DNA of 64,000 bases from Candidatus Sulfurimonas baltica (GCF_015265455.1 NZ_CP054492.1:2542001-2606000); one strand, 5' to 3'. Shown: positions 20,922 through 30,500, counted from the stretch's first letter. The notes: generated by a model not told the origin, from the letters alone. Translations and numbers: made by a program.

Positions 20922-21310
20922 AATGACAGTAGCACCTCATGAACTCTTTTAGGCGATATCTTATAGTACTTGGTAAAATCTTCTATCTCTTCTTGTAGTG
21001 CTTCATTCTTTATTGTCTTTAATGCATATTTATCATATGTACTTAGGTCTTCCCTCTTATAAAATAGCTTCTTTAACCCTGTAAGTGTATAGTGCTTCTT
21101 CTTATTCCCAATAGAACAATTTACTGTTGATAAAAGCATCATTGGCTTTGGTGTTTCATACTGTTGTGATTCTACTATCTTTTTTACATCTTCAAGAGAT
21201 ATACCTTTTAGTAATTGAGCAAGAATATTCTTCTTGTTATCTTCTTTACTCCAATCAGACATTGTTGATGGAGCAATACCAAATACTTTATATATATCTT
21301 TCGTTTTCAT
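20918..21310 (-). CDS. HTH protein, probable antitoxin of the AbiEii-like toxin
   Basis: 130 residues. The N-terminus reads as a helix-turn-helix (DIYKVFGIAPSTMSDWSKED, residues about 4-23). The rest is helical and ends in a TKYYKISPKRVHEVL segment. It directly precedes and overlaps the nucleotidyltransferase gene, the genetic layout of type IV toxin-antitoxin pairs, but it is not similar by eye to classical AbiEi. A very strong AGGAGG Shine-Dalgarno precedes the ATG, consistent with more antitoxin than toxin being made. A palindrome 25 bases upstream may be its operator. Confidence 0.7.
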   Translation of the reverse strand: MKTKDIYKVFGIAPSTMSDWSKEDNKKNILAQLLKGISLEDVKKIVESQQYETPKPMMLLSTVNCSIGNKKKHYTLTGLKKLFYKREDLSTYDKYALKTIKNEALQEEIEDFTKYYKISPKRVHEVLLSL

Positions 21311-21334
21311 AGGTATCCTCCTTTTTTATAATTA

Positions 21335-21347
21335 TACGATATTCGTA
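21335..21347. promoter_or_regulatory. Palindrome upstream of the HTH/toxin pair
   Basis: TACGA and TCGTA arms flank a 3-base centre, starting 25 bases before the HTH gene's ATG and within a TATA-rich promoter region. It is a candidate autoregulatory operator; binding is inferred from position only. Confidence 0.45.
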
Positions 21348-21514
21348 CTAAAATAGCAAGTAAGTACCCGTATAGCTTTTTAATTCTATCTAATGCCAAA
21401 GTACAATCTTTCTCTATAAACCCCGTCATAGGGAACGGAGTGAACGATAGGGGCATCAAACGAAGTGCGATAGAACTTCAATTGTATAGTTTATGACTTA
21501 ATAGGAGCTATACC

Positions 21515-21604
21515 TTGAGATTGAAAGAAAATATAACCATATATTATAGATATACCAAAGCACTAAAAGGCTTTGAAACACCGTCAACAGAAGGACTACG
21601 ATGA
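21515..21604 (+). CDS. Micro-ORF 1 of a coupled trio (29 residues, TTG start)
   Basis: A TTG start sits 8 bases after an AGGAG Shine-Dalgarno. The 29-residue peptide is basic with an aromatic centre (ENITIYYRYTKALKG). Its TGA stop overlaps the ATG of the next micro-ORF (ATGA). Too short for family assignment. The combination of ribosome site and overlap makes translation likely, either as a real peptide or as a leader that couples translation of what follows. Confidence 0.45.
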   Translation: MRLKENITIYYRYTKALKGFETPSTEGLR

Positions 21605-21681
21605 TTGTAGAACCAAAAGAGATTAAGTTTTTCTCTATCCCACAAGAGATACTTAAAAAAATACTAAATGGAGGTATTTAG
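21601..21681 (+). CDS. Micro-ORF 2 of a coupled trio (26 residues)
   Basis: The ATG overlaps the stop of micro-ORF 1 and follows a GAAGGA ribosome site. The peptide (MIVEPKEIKFFSIPQEILKK then a short tail) looks amphipathic. Its own 3' end holds a GGAGG sequence that serves as ribosome site of micro-ORF 3. Not recognised. Confidence 0.45.
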   Translation: MIVEPKEIKFFSIPQEILKKILNGGI

Positions 21682-21683
21682 CC

Positions 21684-21764
21684 GTGCTACCTATCGGAAC
21701 TATTTTAACAATTATTTCAACTACAGCAGTTATTTTAAAAGAGACCCTTTCAGATAAAGATTGA
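21684..21764 (+). CDS. Micro-ORF 3: 26-residue hydrophobic peptide (GTG start)
   Basis: The GTG start is 9 bases after GGAGG. The peptide has a single hydrophobic stretch (IGTILTIISTTAVIL) followed by a charged tail, as in small membrane peptides. It ends in TGA 54 bases before the DUF932 gene. Could be a phage-type small membrane protein; no family recognised. Confidence 0.45.
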   Translation: MLPIGTILTIISTTAVILKETLSDKD

Positions 21765-21818
21765 AGTTTTAGCCCTAGGCTTTTAACCAACCCATAAACA
21801 TAAATAAAGGAAATCCAT

Positions 21819-22643
21819 ATGTCCACTATTCCATCAATTTTAACTAATGAACAACTAAAACAACAAGCTCCATCAATTTTTTCAGATTCGCCTATAGAAT
21901 CTGTTTCATCCATGTATCATTTTGTAAAAACAAGTGAAGTATTGAAAACTTTTCGTGAAGCAGGCTTTTTTCCAATTTTATCTGGAGAGGCAAAATCTCG
22001 TACAAAAGAGGGGCAACCATATGTCAAGCATTTAATTCAGTTTAGATCGCTTGAAAACCTTCTTAAAGTACCTAAAAACGGTCTATATTATGATATCTGT
22101 ATAAAAAATAGCCATAATAAAACTAGCTCTTTTACCCTTGAATTATCTTGCTATAGGCTTGTCTGTAGCAACATGCTCACAATTTCTACAGATCAATTAT
22201 TATATCGAAGGATAATTCATAAAGGATTTCAAGCATCTAAGATAACTAGAGCTATAGTAGAAATGGTAAATTATATACCTACCGTTGAAAAAGAGATTGA
22301 ACAAATGAAGCAAGTAACTCTTAATGACATTGAAGCTTTAGCTCTCAGTAAGATAGCAATTGATATTCGTTTCGATACAGCAAAACATGATATAGATCCA
22401 CAAGAACTACTTACTATAAAACGTCCCGATGACTCTTTTCCATCCGCCTTTAACATCTATAACCGCCTTCAAGAATCTATCATCAATGGTGGTATCAAAT
22501 TAAAAGACAAAATGAGTCAAAAAGTTCTAACAAGTAAATCTTTAACATCAATTGATGAAAGGATAAAACTGAATAAAGAACTATACAAGACTATGCAGAA
22601 CCTCATATCTCTGAAATCAGAGTCATATATGATGGCTGCATAA
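21819..22643 (+). CDS. DUF932-family phage/plasmid protein
   Basis: 274 residues. The wording FREAGFFPILSGEAKSRT, the central CYRLVCSNMLTISTD and RIIHKGFQASKIT match the DUF932/DUF945 family found on plasmids and phages next to single-strand annealing genes. Biochemical role is unknown. A ribosome site (AAAGGAAATCC) precedes the ATG. It begins an operon of at least five short genes that includes the Gp157-like and Rad52-like genes, so a role in DNA recombination or replication of the element is likely. Confidence 0.8.
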   Translation: MSTIPSILTNEQLKQQAPSIFSDSPIESVSSMYHFVKTSEVLKTFREAGFFPILSGEAKSRTKEGQPYVKHLIQFRSLENLLKVPKNGLYYDICIKNSHNKTSSFTLELSCYRLVCSNMLTISTDQLLYRRIIHKGFQASKITRAIVEMVNYIPTVEKEIEQMKQVTLNDIEALALSKIAIDIRFDTAKHDIDPQELLTIKRPDDSFPSAFNIYNRLQESIINGGIKLKDKMSQKVLTSKSLTSIDERIKLNKELYKTMQNLISLKSESYMMAA

Positions 22644-22659
22644 CAAAAGGATAAATATT

Positions 22660-23244
22660 ATGAAAATGACAAACTATCGCTTACAGACAGAGATGGAGCA
22701 CATTAAGCCAGAGAGCCAAGAGTGGTACAAAGACTATGTCAGACAGGTTCTAGAGAGTAATAAGCCCTATCATGCTAAAGCAGACTACATAGGCTTATCC
22801 ATCCAAGAAATCCAAAACAAGATAGATTACCTAGGAAATGATATTAAAGAGATGACAGCTCTTAAAAAGACTCTCACAGCCTCAAAAGCTACAGCACTAG
22901 AAGCTACTGCTTCAGTTTTAGAAGAATATGGAATTGACCGTTTAGATGGTACTTCAATCTCTTCTATAACTATTACACCACATAAAACAAAACTCAAAGA
23001 GACTTTTAAAATCATAGATGAGGAAGCGCTTATTAAACTTGGCTTTTATACGGTTATTGTTGATGAGAAAAGTGTAAAAGCTGAAATGCTAACAGTTGAG
23101 GGGATGGATAAAATTGATGCCTTTGTAGAAGTAAGTGTAATAAGTGAAGAAGTGCCCGCTCGTATCAAAGTAAATGCTAGAAGATCTAGCTCAAACAATC
23201 AAGCAAGCGAACTACTAAACTTAGTAGATTCGCAAGCTGCATAA
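22660..23244 (+). CDS. Siphovirus Gp157-like protein
   Basis: 194 residues. It has a long helical middle (IGLSIQEIQNKIDYLGNDIK then EMTALKKTLTASKATALEAT) and the segment LEEYGIDRLDGTSISSITI that is characteristic of Gp157-like phage proteins. In phages these lie beside recombination genes; one member was linked to phage resistance of its host, but the mechanism is not settled. The gene starts 16 bases after DUF932 with an AAAGGA ribosome site, and is followed 11 bases later by the Rad52-like gene. Confidence 0.72.
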   Translation: MKMTNYRLQTEMEHIKPESQEWYKDYVRQVLESNKPYHAKADYIGLSIQEIQNKIDYLGNDIKEMTALKKTLTASKATALEATASVLEEYGIDRLDGTSISSITITPHKTKLKETFKIIDEEALIKLGFYTVIVDEKSVKAEMLTVEGMDKIDAFVEVSVISEEVPARIKVNARRSSSNNQASELLNLVDSQAA

Positions 23245-23255
23245 CAGGAGATAAA

Positions 23256-23951
23256 ATGTTTTCAGAAAATCAGATAAAAGCACTAGGATATAACCTTGAA
23301 GAAAGTCGTGTAAAGTCCATAGACAAAGCCGGATTAAGCTTCCGATACCTTGAAACTTTTGACTGTATCAATGTAGCCAATACCATCTTTAATTTTATGT
23401 GGGACTACACAATCTCTCGCTTAGAGGAAGTTTCAAGGGAAACTAACCAAAATGGTAACCATGTAATTACATTTAGTGCTATCATAAAGGTAAAAATCTA
23501 TGATAATCAAAGAAACTTCATAGAAAGAGAAGATACCGGAGTCGGTACAGGTACGGCTCGTATGCTGGGCGATGCGATAGATAATGCTTCAAAAAGTGCA
23601 GTATCAGATTCTTTGAAACGCGCACTGAGATCTCTAGGTGGACAATTTGGAAATAATTTGTATCAAAAGACAGCTAATACAAACCAAAATAATCAACAAA
23701 GCTACCAACAACCTACACAATTACAACAGCCGCAACAACAATATAACCAGTCACCGAATAATCAAGTTCTTAACAATACACCTCAAGATTATTCTAGCCT
23801 TTACAACATCGGCTTAAGCATAATGGAACAAGGTCAAAACTTAGTCGTTGTTGGAGATGATATTTTTGCTAAGAAAGACAGCATTAAAGCATGTGGTTTT
23901 AGATGGAACGGAGAATTTTGGTGGAAACCTCTCGAAAAACAAGCTGCATAG
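23256..23951 (+). CDS. Rad52-like single-strand annealing protein
   Basis: 231 residues. The N-terminal two thirds have the Rad52/Rad22 fold wording: VKSIDKAGLSFRYLETFDC, a beta-rich centre, then GTGTARMLGDAIDNASKSAV and SDSLKRALRSLGGQFGNNLY, the signature helix of the family. A Gln/Asn-rich linker (about residues 142-180) leads to a C-terminal segment, KDSIKACGFRWNGEFWWKPL, which resembles a small domain found at the end of several phage proteins. Family members anneal complementary single strands during recombination. It lies in one operon with the DUF932 and Gp157-like genes. Confidence 0.85.
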   Translation: MFSENQIKALGYNLEESRVKSIDKAGLSFRYLETFDCINVANTIFNFMWDYTISRLEEVSRETNQNGNHVITFSAIIKVKIYDNQRNFIEREDTGVGTGTARMLGDAIDNASKSAVSDSLKRALRSLGGQFGNNLYQKTANTNQNNQQSYQQPTQLQQPQQQYNQSPNNQVLNNTPQDYSSLYNIGLSIMEQGQNLVVVGDDIFAKKDSIKACGFRWNGEFWWKPLEKQAA

Positions 23952-23963
23952 AAGGAGACTTAC

Positions 23964-24065
23964 ATGTATAGAAATCCTTTAAGACCTAATCTTCTACTTA
24001 TAGCACTTACTGTAGGTTGATTCATTGGTGCTCTAGCTTGTAAAGATGGTGTGTATTATGAGTAA
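23964..24065 (+). other. Small membrane ORF with an in-frame TGA (18 or 33 codons)
   Basis: A strong GAAGGAGA ribosome site precedes the ATG at 23964. The frame reads MYRNPLRPNLLLIALTVG, then TGA (24018-24020), then FIGALACKDGVYYE and TAA. The part after TGA continues a plausible membrane segment and overlaps the DUF2958 start by 8 bases, as expected of a coupled gene. TGA in place of TGG is the simplest reading: a recent nonsense mutation, or an 18-residue peptide. TGA is used as a normal stop elsewhere in the island (24373-24375). Confidence 0.4.
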
Positions 24066-24375
24066 ATTAATACCTGATGAATTTTTAGTATCTATCCCCG
24101 ACTTATACCAAACGGAAGGTTCTCTTAATCCCATATGTCATATTAAATTATTCACACCTGACTCTAATTGGAGTTGGTATATCATTGAGTTCTCAAAGGC
24201 TGATAAGAACACCTGCTACGGCTATGTACAAGGATTAGAACATGAACTTGGCTACTTCAACCTATCTGAACTTGAATCTGCCCGTGGTCAGCTTGGTTTA
24301 GCGATTGAACTAGACTTATCATTTATTCCTACAGCATTCGCTATTATCAAAAATTATGACTATGAAAGTAGCTGA
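24058..24375 (+). CDS. DUF2958-family protein
   Basis: 105 residues from the ATG at 24058, preferred over an in-frame ATG at 24046 because LIPDEFLVSIPDLYQTEG is the normal beginning of the family. Further marks are IKLFTPDSNWSWYIIEF and ELGYFNLSELESARGQLGLA, clearly DUF2958. The family is common on plasmids and integrative elements, often close to single-strand DNA handling genes; no activity is established to my knowledge. The ribosome site is weak, which suggests dependence on coupling with the small ORF upstream. Confidence 0.85.
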   Translation: MSKLIPDEFLVSIPDLYQTEGSLNPICHIKLFTPDSNWSWYIIEFSKADKNTCYGYVQGLEHELGYFNLSELESARGQLGLAIELDLSFIPTAFAIIKNYDYESS

Positions 24376-24613
24376 TATGAACGAACTAAGAATCAACTCA
24401 TTTATAAAAATACTGAAGGATGATAAAAGTGTTCACTTCTCTTATAATGAGCACTACTACGAGATATTTGAATCAATTACCGACAGTGGATATATTGTTA
24501 ATGTTTACTCCAGTGATGAGAAAGATGAAGGTAATGACTACATCGATAAATACTTGATAGATGGAGGTATTTGTACTGGTTCAGCTATAGATGCTATTTA
24601 CTTTATGTTGTAA
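24356..24613 (+). CDS. Hypothetical protein, 85 residues
   Basis: It overlaps the DUF2958 gene by 20 bases. Either ATG at 24356 or the one at 24362 could be the start; neither has a clear ribosome site. The protein is acidic with a NEHYYEIFESITDSGYIVNV core and no membrane segment. It is the last gene of the rightward recombination operon. Not recognised. Confidence 0.6.
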   Translation: MTMKVADMNELRINSFIKILKDDKSVHFSYNEHYYEIFESITDSGYIVNVYSSDEKDEGNDYIDKYLIDGGICTGSAIDAIYFML

Positions 24614-25171
24614 GAATATAACTTAACTATTTAATTGTTATTACTTTATTTGGTAAACATTGCTATCAACTGTCTTATTCTATTTCTTTAATAAATATAT
24701 TATTTATATTTTGTACTATTGATAGGGGCTTCGCCCCTCACGTTGTCTCTTTTTTGCTTGCTGCTATGGGTGCTATCTTTTCGCTTACGCTCTTTCTTTT
24801 TATGGGCTGTTCTTCTTTCCTCCTGAGATGCTGCTCAGGTCATCAAGTTAGCCTAACTGTGTTAGGAATGTATTTTTCTTTTCATTGGGAGTTCTAACAA
24901 TAATATTATTGTCATATAAGAGTAACTATAAAAGATAAATATTGTTTTTTAGACTTACTAGTTTGACTTATCTCCAATAATATATTGCCAACTAAGTAGT
25001 CTTAATGTTATGATTTCTCAAATATACTCTATGTATCTTCTGTACTGGAATATTTATCTAGTGACAAGCGTGAGAGATAATCAGATGATTCTAGCTAAAC
25101 TAATTAAAATATAAAATAATTGTTAATGAAAGCTTATTTTACAGTTTCTCTCAAAATAATATACCTTAACC
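24614..25171. other. Gene-free AT-rich stretch with clustered palindromes
   Basis: 558 bases between convergent transcription units, with no convincing ORF. It contains a GC-rich hairpin AGGGGC-TTC-GCCCCT (24724-24738), a hairpin CCTGAG/CTCAGG (24822-24839), a 13-base palindrome AGTTAGCCTAACT (24846-24858) and a perfect 16-base palindrome ACAATAATATTATTGT (24897-24912). The first may end the operon on the left. The others could mark an origin, a transfer origin or a small RNA. No function is demonstrated. Confidence 0.5.
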
Positions 25172-26725
25172 TTAAAGTGACATCAAACTAAATATTCTTT
25201 CTAAGTTAACCTTACCATATCCATAATAATTATTTCTTTCATTCTCATAAGATACATTACCTATCTTATCGCTACTATTTTTTAATATATTCTCAATCTC
25301 ATTTCTCGTAAGGTTTGGATTTTTTTCAAGCATAAGTGCTATAACTCCACTTATAATTGGAGCAGATGCAGAAGTACCAATAAATGAGTTTGAATCATTG
25401 TATAAAAGATAATTATCATCTATTGAAGATATTCCATTGCTGCCCATACTGTCTAAAGTGGTTATCCCTATATCATAACCACCTGGGGCTACTATATCAA
25501 GGTTTTCACCATAGTTGCCATACCATGCTCTTAAATTATCTTTATCTGTGGAACCTACAGATATAACTTCTGGTATAGATGATTCATCATTTCCCATATC
25601 TCTATCATCATTTCCACTAGCAAAAACGATTATGGTTCCTTTTCCGTCTCTACCTGTATTTGCCAAATCTACAATTTTATCTTTTACACTTTGTGATACA
25701 TCATAAGTACCCCAACTACAATTTATAATATCTGCTCCAAATTCTTGAGCTTTGTTAAAAAGTTCAATCGTCTCACTATCACTCATACCTTCTTTATGTT
25801 TTAGAAATATAATTTTCGATTTACTTGCTATGCCTTGTATTCCTTTAGAGTTTACTCTTGCTCCTATTATCCCAGTTATAGCTGTACCATGATAATCACT
25901 TTGATTTGTATGCGATACGTTTGTAGACTTCGTAGATACGTTATAGCTGTTTATAATTGAACCTTCTAAGTCTTCATGTGTTGTATCTAGTCCATCATCT
26001 ATAATAGCTATCTTGACACCATTTCCTGTATAACTTTTTAATAAGTTCACTGAATTTATATGTGCGTTTTCATTAATATTATTTTGAGTATAAAAAGTAC
26101 TATTGTGTTCTAAGTACCATTGCTGATAATAATATGGTTCAGATTTAAGTGTAACATCTAGAGTATTTTGAAGTGTATCTATATAATGTTCTAAAGCTTC
26201 ATTTTGAAATATTAGATTTCTTCCAATAGAAGTTAGTGTAGTATTTAAATCATTTTGTGCTGTATTCATATCTGATATATCTAAACTAAATCCTATTAAA
26301 TTATCTCTTGTTATTGAGTTTATATCTATTCCATTTGTTGCATTGTTATCTGTATCTAATGACTGAACCAATTGTATAAAGTTTAATACTCTTATGTCAG
26401 TAATATTGTCATTTTCTAGTCCATAGAGTTTTGCGGGTGTAAGCTGTTCTATACTTTGAGCAGTTGAGATTATGAAACTACCTAAATTTATACCACCAAT
26501 TGTAAAAGTTACAGTTGAGTTAAGAGGACAAGTGAAGTTGCCATCTATTGTAGTTATGTCTATTGTTGAATCACAACTGTATGTTACACCGCTTATAGCC
26601 GAATCTAACAAGACTCCAGTAACAGTTTGAATACTAGATGATGGGTTACTAGATGATGAACTCCCGCCTCCGCTACAAGCTACGAAAAATAGAAAAATAA
26701 TGGGAAAAAGAATCTTTTTTAGCAT
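25172..26725 (-). CDS. Subtilisin-like serine protease, lipoprotein
   Basis: 517 residues. A lipoprotein signal ends in FFVAC (cysteine at about 17), followed by a Gly/Ser linker. Residues about 35-200 form a Campylobacterota-type N-terminal domain (GVTYSCDSTIDI, GNFTCP, TIGGINLGSF). The S8 catalytic domain follows, with D243 (AIIDDGLDTTHEDLEG), H279 (DYHGTAITGI), the oxyanion region VFASGNDD and S452 (GTSASAP). All three catalytic residues are present, so an active protease is expected at the cell surface or periplasm. It has no I9-type propeptide of its own; a propeptide-like protein is encoded by the gene 1 base upstream. Confidence 0.92.
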   Translation of the reverse strand: MLKKILFPIIFLFFVACSGGGSSSSSNPSSSIQTVTGVLLDSAISGVTYSCDSTIDITTIDGNFTCPLNSTVTFTIGGINLGSFIISTAQSIEQLTPAKLYGLENDNITDIRVLNFIQLVQSLDTDNNATNGIDINSITRDNLIGFSLDISDMNTAQNDLNTTLTSIGRNLIFQNEALEHYIDTLQNTLDVTLKSEPYYYQQWYLEHNSTFYTQNNINENAHINSVNLLKSYTGNGVKIAIIDDGLDTTHEDLEGSIINSYNVSTKSTNVSHTNQSDYHGTAITGIIGARVNSKGIQGIASKSKIIFLKHKEGMSDSETIELFNKAQEFGADIINCSWGTYDVSQSVKDKIVDLANTGRDGKGTIIVFASGNDDRDMGNDESSIPEVISVGSTDKDNLRAWYGNYGENLDIVAPGGYDIGITTLDSMGSNGISSIDDNYLLYNDSNSFIGTSASAPIISGVIALMLEKNPNLTRNEIENILKNSSDKIGNVSYENERNNYYGYGKVNLERIFSLMSL

Positions 26726-26726
26726 A

Positions 26727-27113
26727 CTATCTACGAATTCTTTTTTTGATAAAATTAGGGTGAGCGTATTCTACATATTCTTTTTCAGTAAGTCTATTTG
26801 ATATGTCTATTGTTAAGCTTTTATCTGTAGTTTTTAATAAGTATAGATTTTTATCTAAATTCTTTTCAATTGATATATTGAACTTTGATAATAAGTTATT
26901 TATCGATATATCATTTTTTAGTTTGACAATTAGCTTATCTGTTATACCTAATACTACACCTTTTTCATTTTGATAGTAGTCTATATTTGAACTGCTTCTT
27001 AATGAGATATTATAAGGGATTAAATATACTTTTTGATTATTATGATAGTAATAGCTGTCACTTGCACAAGCAAGTTGCAAAATTGATATTATGATTAATA
27101 AGGACTTTTTCAT
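26727..27113 (-). CDS. Secreted, separately encoded subtilase propeptide-like protein
   Basis: 128 residues. It starts with a hydrophobic signal (KKSLLIIISILQLACA; a possible lipobox at LACA). The body contains LIVKLKNDISINNLLSKF, then KNLDKNLYLLKTTDKS and LTEKEYVEYAHPNF, the pattern of the propeptide that precedes many S8 catalytic domains. It ends in a basic KKRIRR tail one base before the protease start codon. Reading: an intramolecular chaperone/inhibitor that acts in trans on the neighbouring protease. Propeptide function is inferred from the motif and gene order. Confidence 0.75.
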   Translation of the reverse strand: MKKSLLIIISILQLACASDSYYYHNNQKVYLIPYNISLRSSSNIDYYQNEKGVVLGITDKLIVKLKNDISINNLLSKFNISIEKNLDKNLYLLKTTDKSLTIDISNRLTEKEYVEYAHPNFIKKRIRR

Positions 27114-27128
27114 ATTATTAATCTCAAA

Positions 27129-27572
27129 TTAGAATGATAAAAAAATTATGGAAATAATCATTGGAAAAATAGCGAAATATAAAAGTTTTAACAAATCAGA
27201 TCGTAGTACAATTAATTTATTATTTTTATAAGCTATACCCGTATCACCTATTTTGTATCCTGCCATTGAACTATAAAAAGTGGTTCCTCTATGTTCAATT
27301 GAATTAATTAAATAAGTAAAAGTATAGACTCTTCCTCTTCCTACAGGAGTCATATTAGGCATACCATCTTTACCATATTTATAATCTATGATTTTTATTT
27401 CTATTTTTTGTGATAAAAATAAACTCACTATAAAAGAAAAAAGTAACAAACCTATTAAATAAAAAATAGAAAGGAATAAAACATCCTCTAGATTTTTATT
27501 AAAGTAAAAATGCCCTACCCCTATATATAAAAAATATAGAGGGAGGCTAATAAACAATATTCTTCTTATCAT
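27129..27572 (-). CDS. DUF3592-like small membrane protein
   Basis: 147 residues with hydrophobic segments at about residues 3-20, 30-55 and at the C-terminus (LLYFAIFPMIISIIFLSF). The extramembrane part GRVYTFTYLINSIEHRGTTF followed by YKIGD resembles DUF3592-type proteins. It is placed inside the four-gene lipoprotein/protease operon, 11 bases after the large lipoprotein and 15 bases before the propeptide gene, so co-expression is expected. Function is unknown. Confidence 0.65.
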   Translation of the reverse strand: MIRRILFISLPLYFLYIGVGHFYFNKNLEDVLFLSIFYLIGLLLFSFIVSLFLSQKIEIKIIDYKYGKDGMPNMTPVGRGRVYTFTYLINSIEHRGTTFYSSMAGYKIGDTGIAYKNNKLIVLRSDLLKLLYFAIFPMIISIIFLSF

Positions 27573-27583
27573 TTTGTTTATAA

Positions 27584-30500
27584 TTACTTACTTGGAAGAT
27601 TTAGAAATAAACTTTTCTCTTCTTCTAAGTTTCTGTCAATATTTCTTGAAACACCACTATACTCTGTACTTTGAATACAGTTTGATGTACATCTAACAAG
27701 CTGACCATTTATGATATCAAATACTTTCCAGTATTCTCCATCCTCATTTGGTACATTATAAGTAGTTGTTGTATCTCCATAATATATCTCAACTTTTGCA
27801 GATGAGTCTTTTAATGTGCTACTACCACTAAAATGATAAACATAATATGAATAAGTTGAAGAACTACTAACATCTGCAATGGTTGCTGTTTCAGGACCAA
27901 AACTTGATGTATCATCTGTATCTAAACTATCGCCATTATTATTCATATTAGAGTAATAAATATGATAATCCGTAGCATCTCCTGTTTTTTTAACTAAATG
28001 ACTATCTAAATCACTTGGATTTTCTCCCCAACTTAATTTTATTCTCATTTCACCTGAAGTTAATATAGGTGAAATTGATAAATCCTTAGTAATTGTTTCA
28101 CTACCTACAACATAAATATTTTCACTCGCAGTAATATAGCCATCTTTTGAAATGTTAAAAGTATAATATCCAGTAGATAAAGTATTAATTGAATAGTTAC
28201 CATTACTATCTGATACTAATGTATCTATTATTGTTCCACTCGTATTATCTCTATCTTCTCTTATGTCAATTGTTGCACCTGAAATATTTCCACCAGTTAC
28301 AGCATCTTTGATTTTACCATTATATGTTCCTATTGCATCAGCTAGTTCTGCAGACGAAATAATAATTTGTTCAAAAGAATTAACTCCAGAGACTATCTCA
28401 TATTCCTCAGTTATAAAATCATTATAACCATCTCTTTCTACAACTACTCTATAAGTTCCTGGCATTAAGTCACTAAATTCAAAGTTACCATCTTGACTTG
28501 TAGTAGTAGAATTTGACAAGGTAGTTAATCTTATCGTTGCACCAACAATAGGATTATTATTCTGATCTTTTACTGCAGATGAAAAAGTTCCATATTCTGG
28601 AATGTATACTGCAATCTCACCTTCATTTACTTCTGATTGTGTATTACCATAGTACGCAAGATGTCTAATACAGTATCTTTTTCCTTCTTCGATATTATGT
28701 ATACTTTTTACATCGTCAAAATTTATTGAAACATAATCATTTTCTATTTCAAATCTACTATCATACTCATTTATACTTGTTATGAAACTAGTAGTTGTAT
28801 CATCACAAGTTCTAGATGTGTCATTATAGTCTGATATATAAAATTTAAATCCCTTTTCTTCTTCATAAGAATCAACTACTGAAGAAGGCCATTGATAAGA
28901 ATTAAATCCTGTAATAAAAAACTTTTTAATACTAGTTCCTGTAATTGATACATTTACAGGTTCTTCAGGAGCTAAAAGTTGTGCTTTAAATTCAGAAAAA
29001 ATATTTTCTTCTATATAATTTTCATCATCATTATCATTGCTAAACTTTAAAGTTCCTCTCCATGTCTGTCCAGTAAAACTGCTTAAATCATTGATATTAA
29101 CTGAAATGGTAATTTCTTCAGTATCATTTGCACTTAATGTACCACTTTCTTTTGAAATATCAAAAAGAGTTGGTAAGTAGCCACTCGTGTCTAAACTCCA
29201 ATGTAAATCTTCATCTCCTGTATTTCTTACTTGAAATACATAATTTGCATAATAGCTTTCATTTACATATAAAATTTCATCTATTGGTACTGTAGATACT
29301 TCCAAATATGCTGGCTTTTGTTCATTTGTAGAAAGTTCTTTTTTCCAAATGTTATATACTACATCAAAAGAAGTATTACCTAAAAATCTGTTATTTGCAG
29401 ATGTTAAGACATTTTTTAAAGAATCTGGCATATAACTTCCTGCAATAAACCTTGGTCTTATCCCTATTTTAGCATCCACTTTTTGAGAAGCAGCAGCTTG
29501 AAAACCATTATTGTATTCTCCACCTGCCTTTGCTGTGTAGTATCCTCCAGCTTGTACAGTAGCTCCTAAACCAATAAAATTTTGAAATAATATTCGAGGT
29601 TGTGGTTCTATAAATGCACCCACACTTACTTCAATATTTGTTCCAGGCATTTCTCCTAACATATAATAATTTGTTGCAGAAGATTTAATAGATGTTGCTT
29701 CACCATTACTATAATTTACTCCAACTGTTCCTGTTGTATTCCATCCAACTCCAACAGTTAAAGCTGTATTTGAACTTCCCTTAACACCAATAAATACTGG
29801 TACATCTACTTGTGTATATAAGTAACCTATCCAAAATCCAAAACCCAGTGATTTTAAATCAGAACTATTTTCATTCGTAACTATACTAGGAAGATTTAAT
29901 AAACTGATTTTTCTTTCTAATTCAAATCCTGCCGTAGCAACAAGTTTTGCCTCACCAATATTCTCAATCTGATATGCAATTTTCGCACTCTTAACATTTA
30001 AGAATTTAGTATTTATGTCAATTATAGGTTTAATTTTAAAAGATATTTTACCTTGAATTGAAACAGCTTGTGTTTGATCATTACTTTCCCATATTTTCCA
30101 TGTACCTACCAAATCATCCACAGTTCTATTAATGCTATGGCTAGGGATAGGTGCAATAGTAAATATATCATCACCTTTAAATCGTGGAGGCAATAATTGC
30201 ATACCTTTCGCTCTTAAGCTTCTATTGATTGTAGCTTCATTAGTAAGATCATCATGTGTTAAATTTTTGTTAAAGCTTATTCCAGCTTGGCTAAACACAT
30301 CTAAAACAGAAGCTCCTTCTGTTTCAAATATATAATTATAATCATCTACTTTAACTTTTGATAAAACTTTTCTGGCAAATCTTTGAGATGTTCCCTTCGC
30401 AACAATTATATCATCTACTACAATAGCTTCTACAAAGTCTCTACTTGAACTATTTACATCTAAATCCAAACTTACTGTATAGTTATTATCATTAATCGCA

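Noticed and set aside
21421-21480. GC-richer patch with repeated ACGRAGTG..CGATAG-like words as iterons
   Set aside because: Only two imperfect copies; not enough to claim an origin.
23964-24065. Alternative genetic code (TGA as Trp) for the island
   Set aside because: TGA acts as a normal stop in the island at 24373-24375 and 21602-21604, so recoding is not general.
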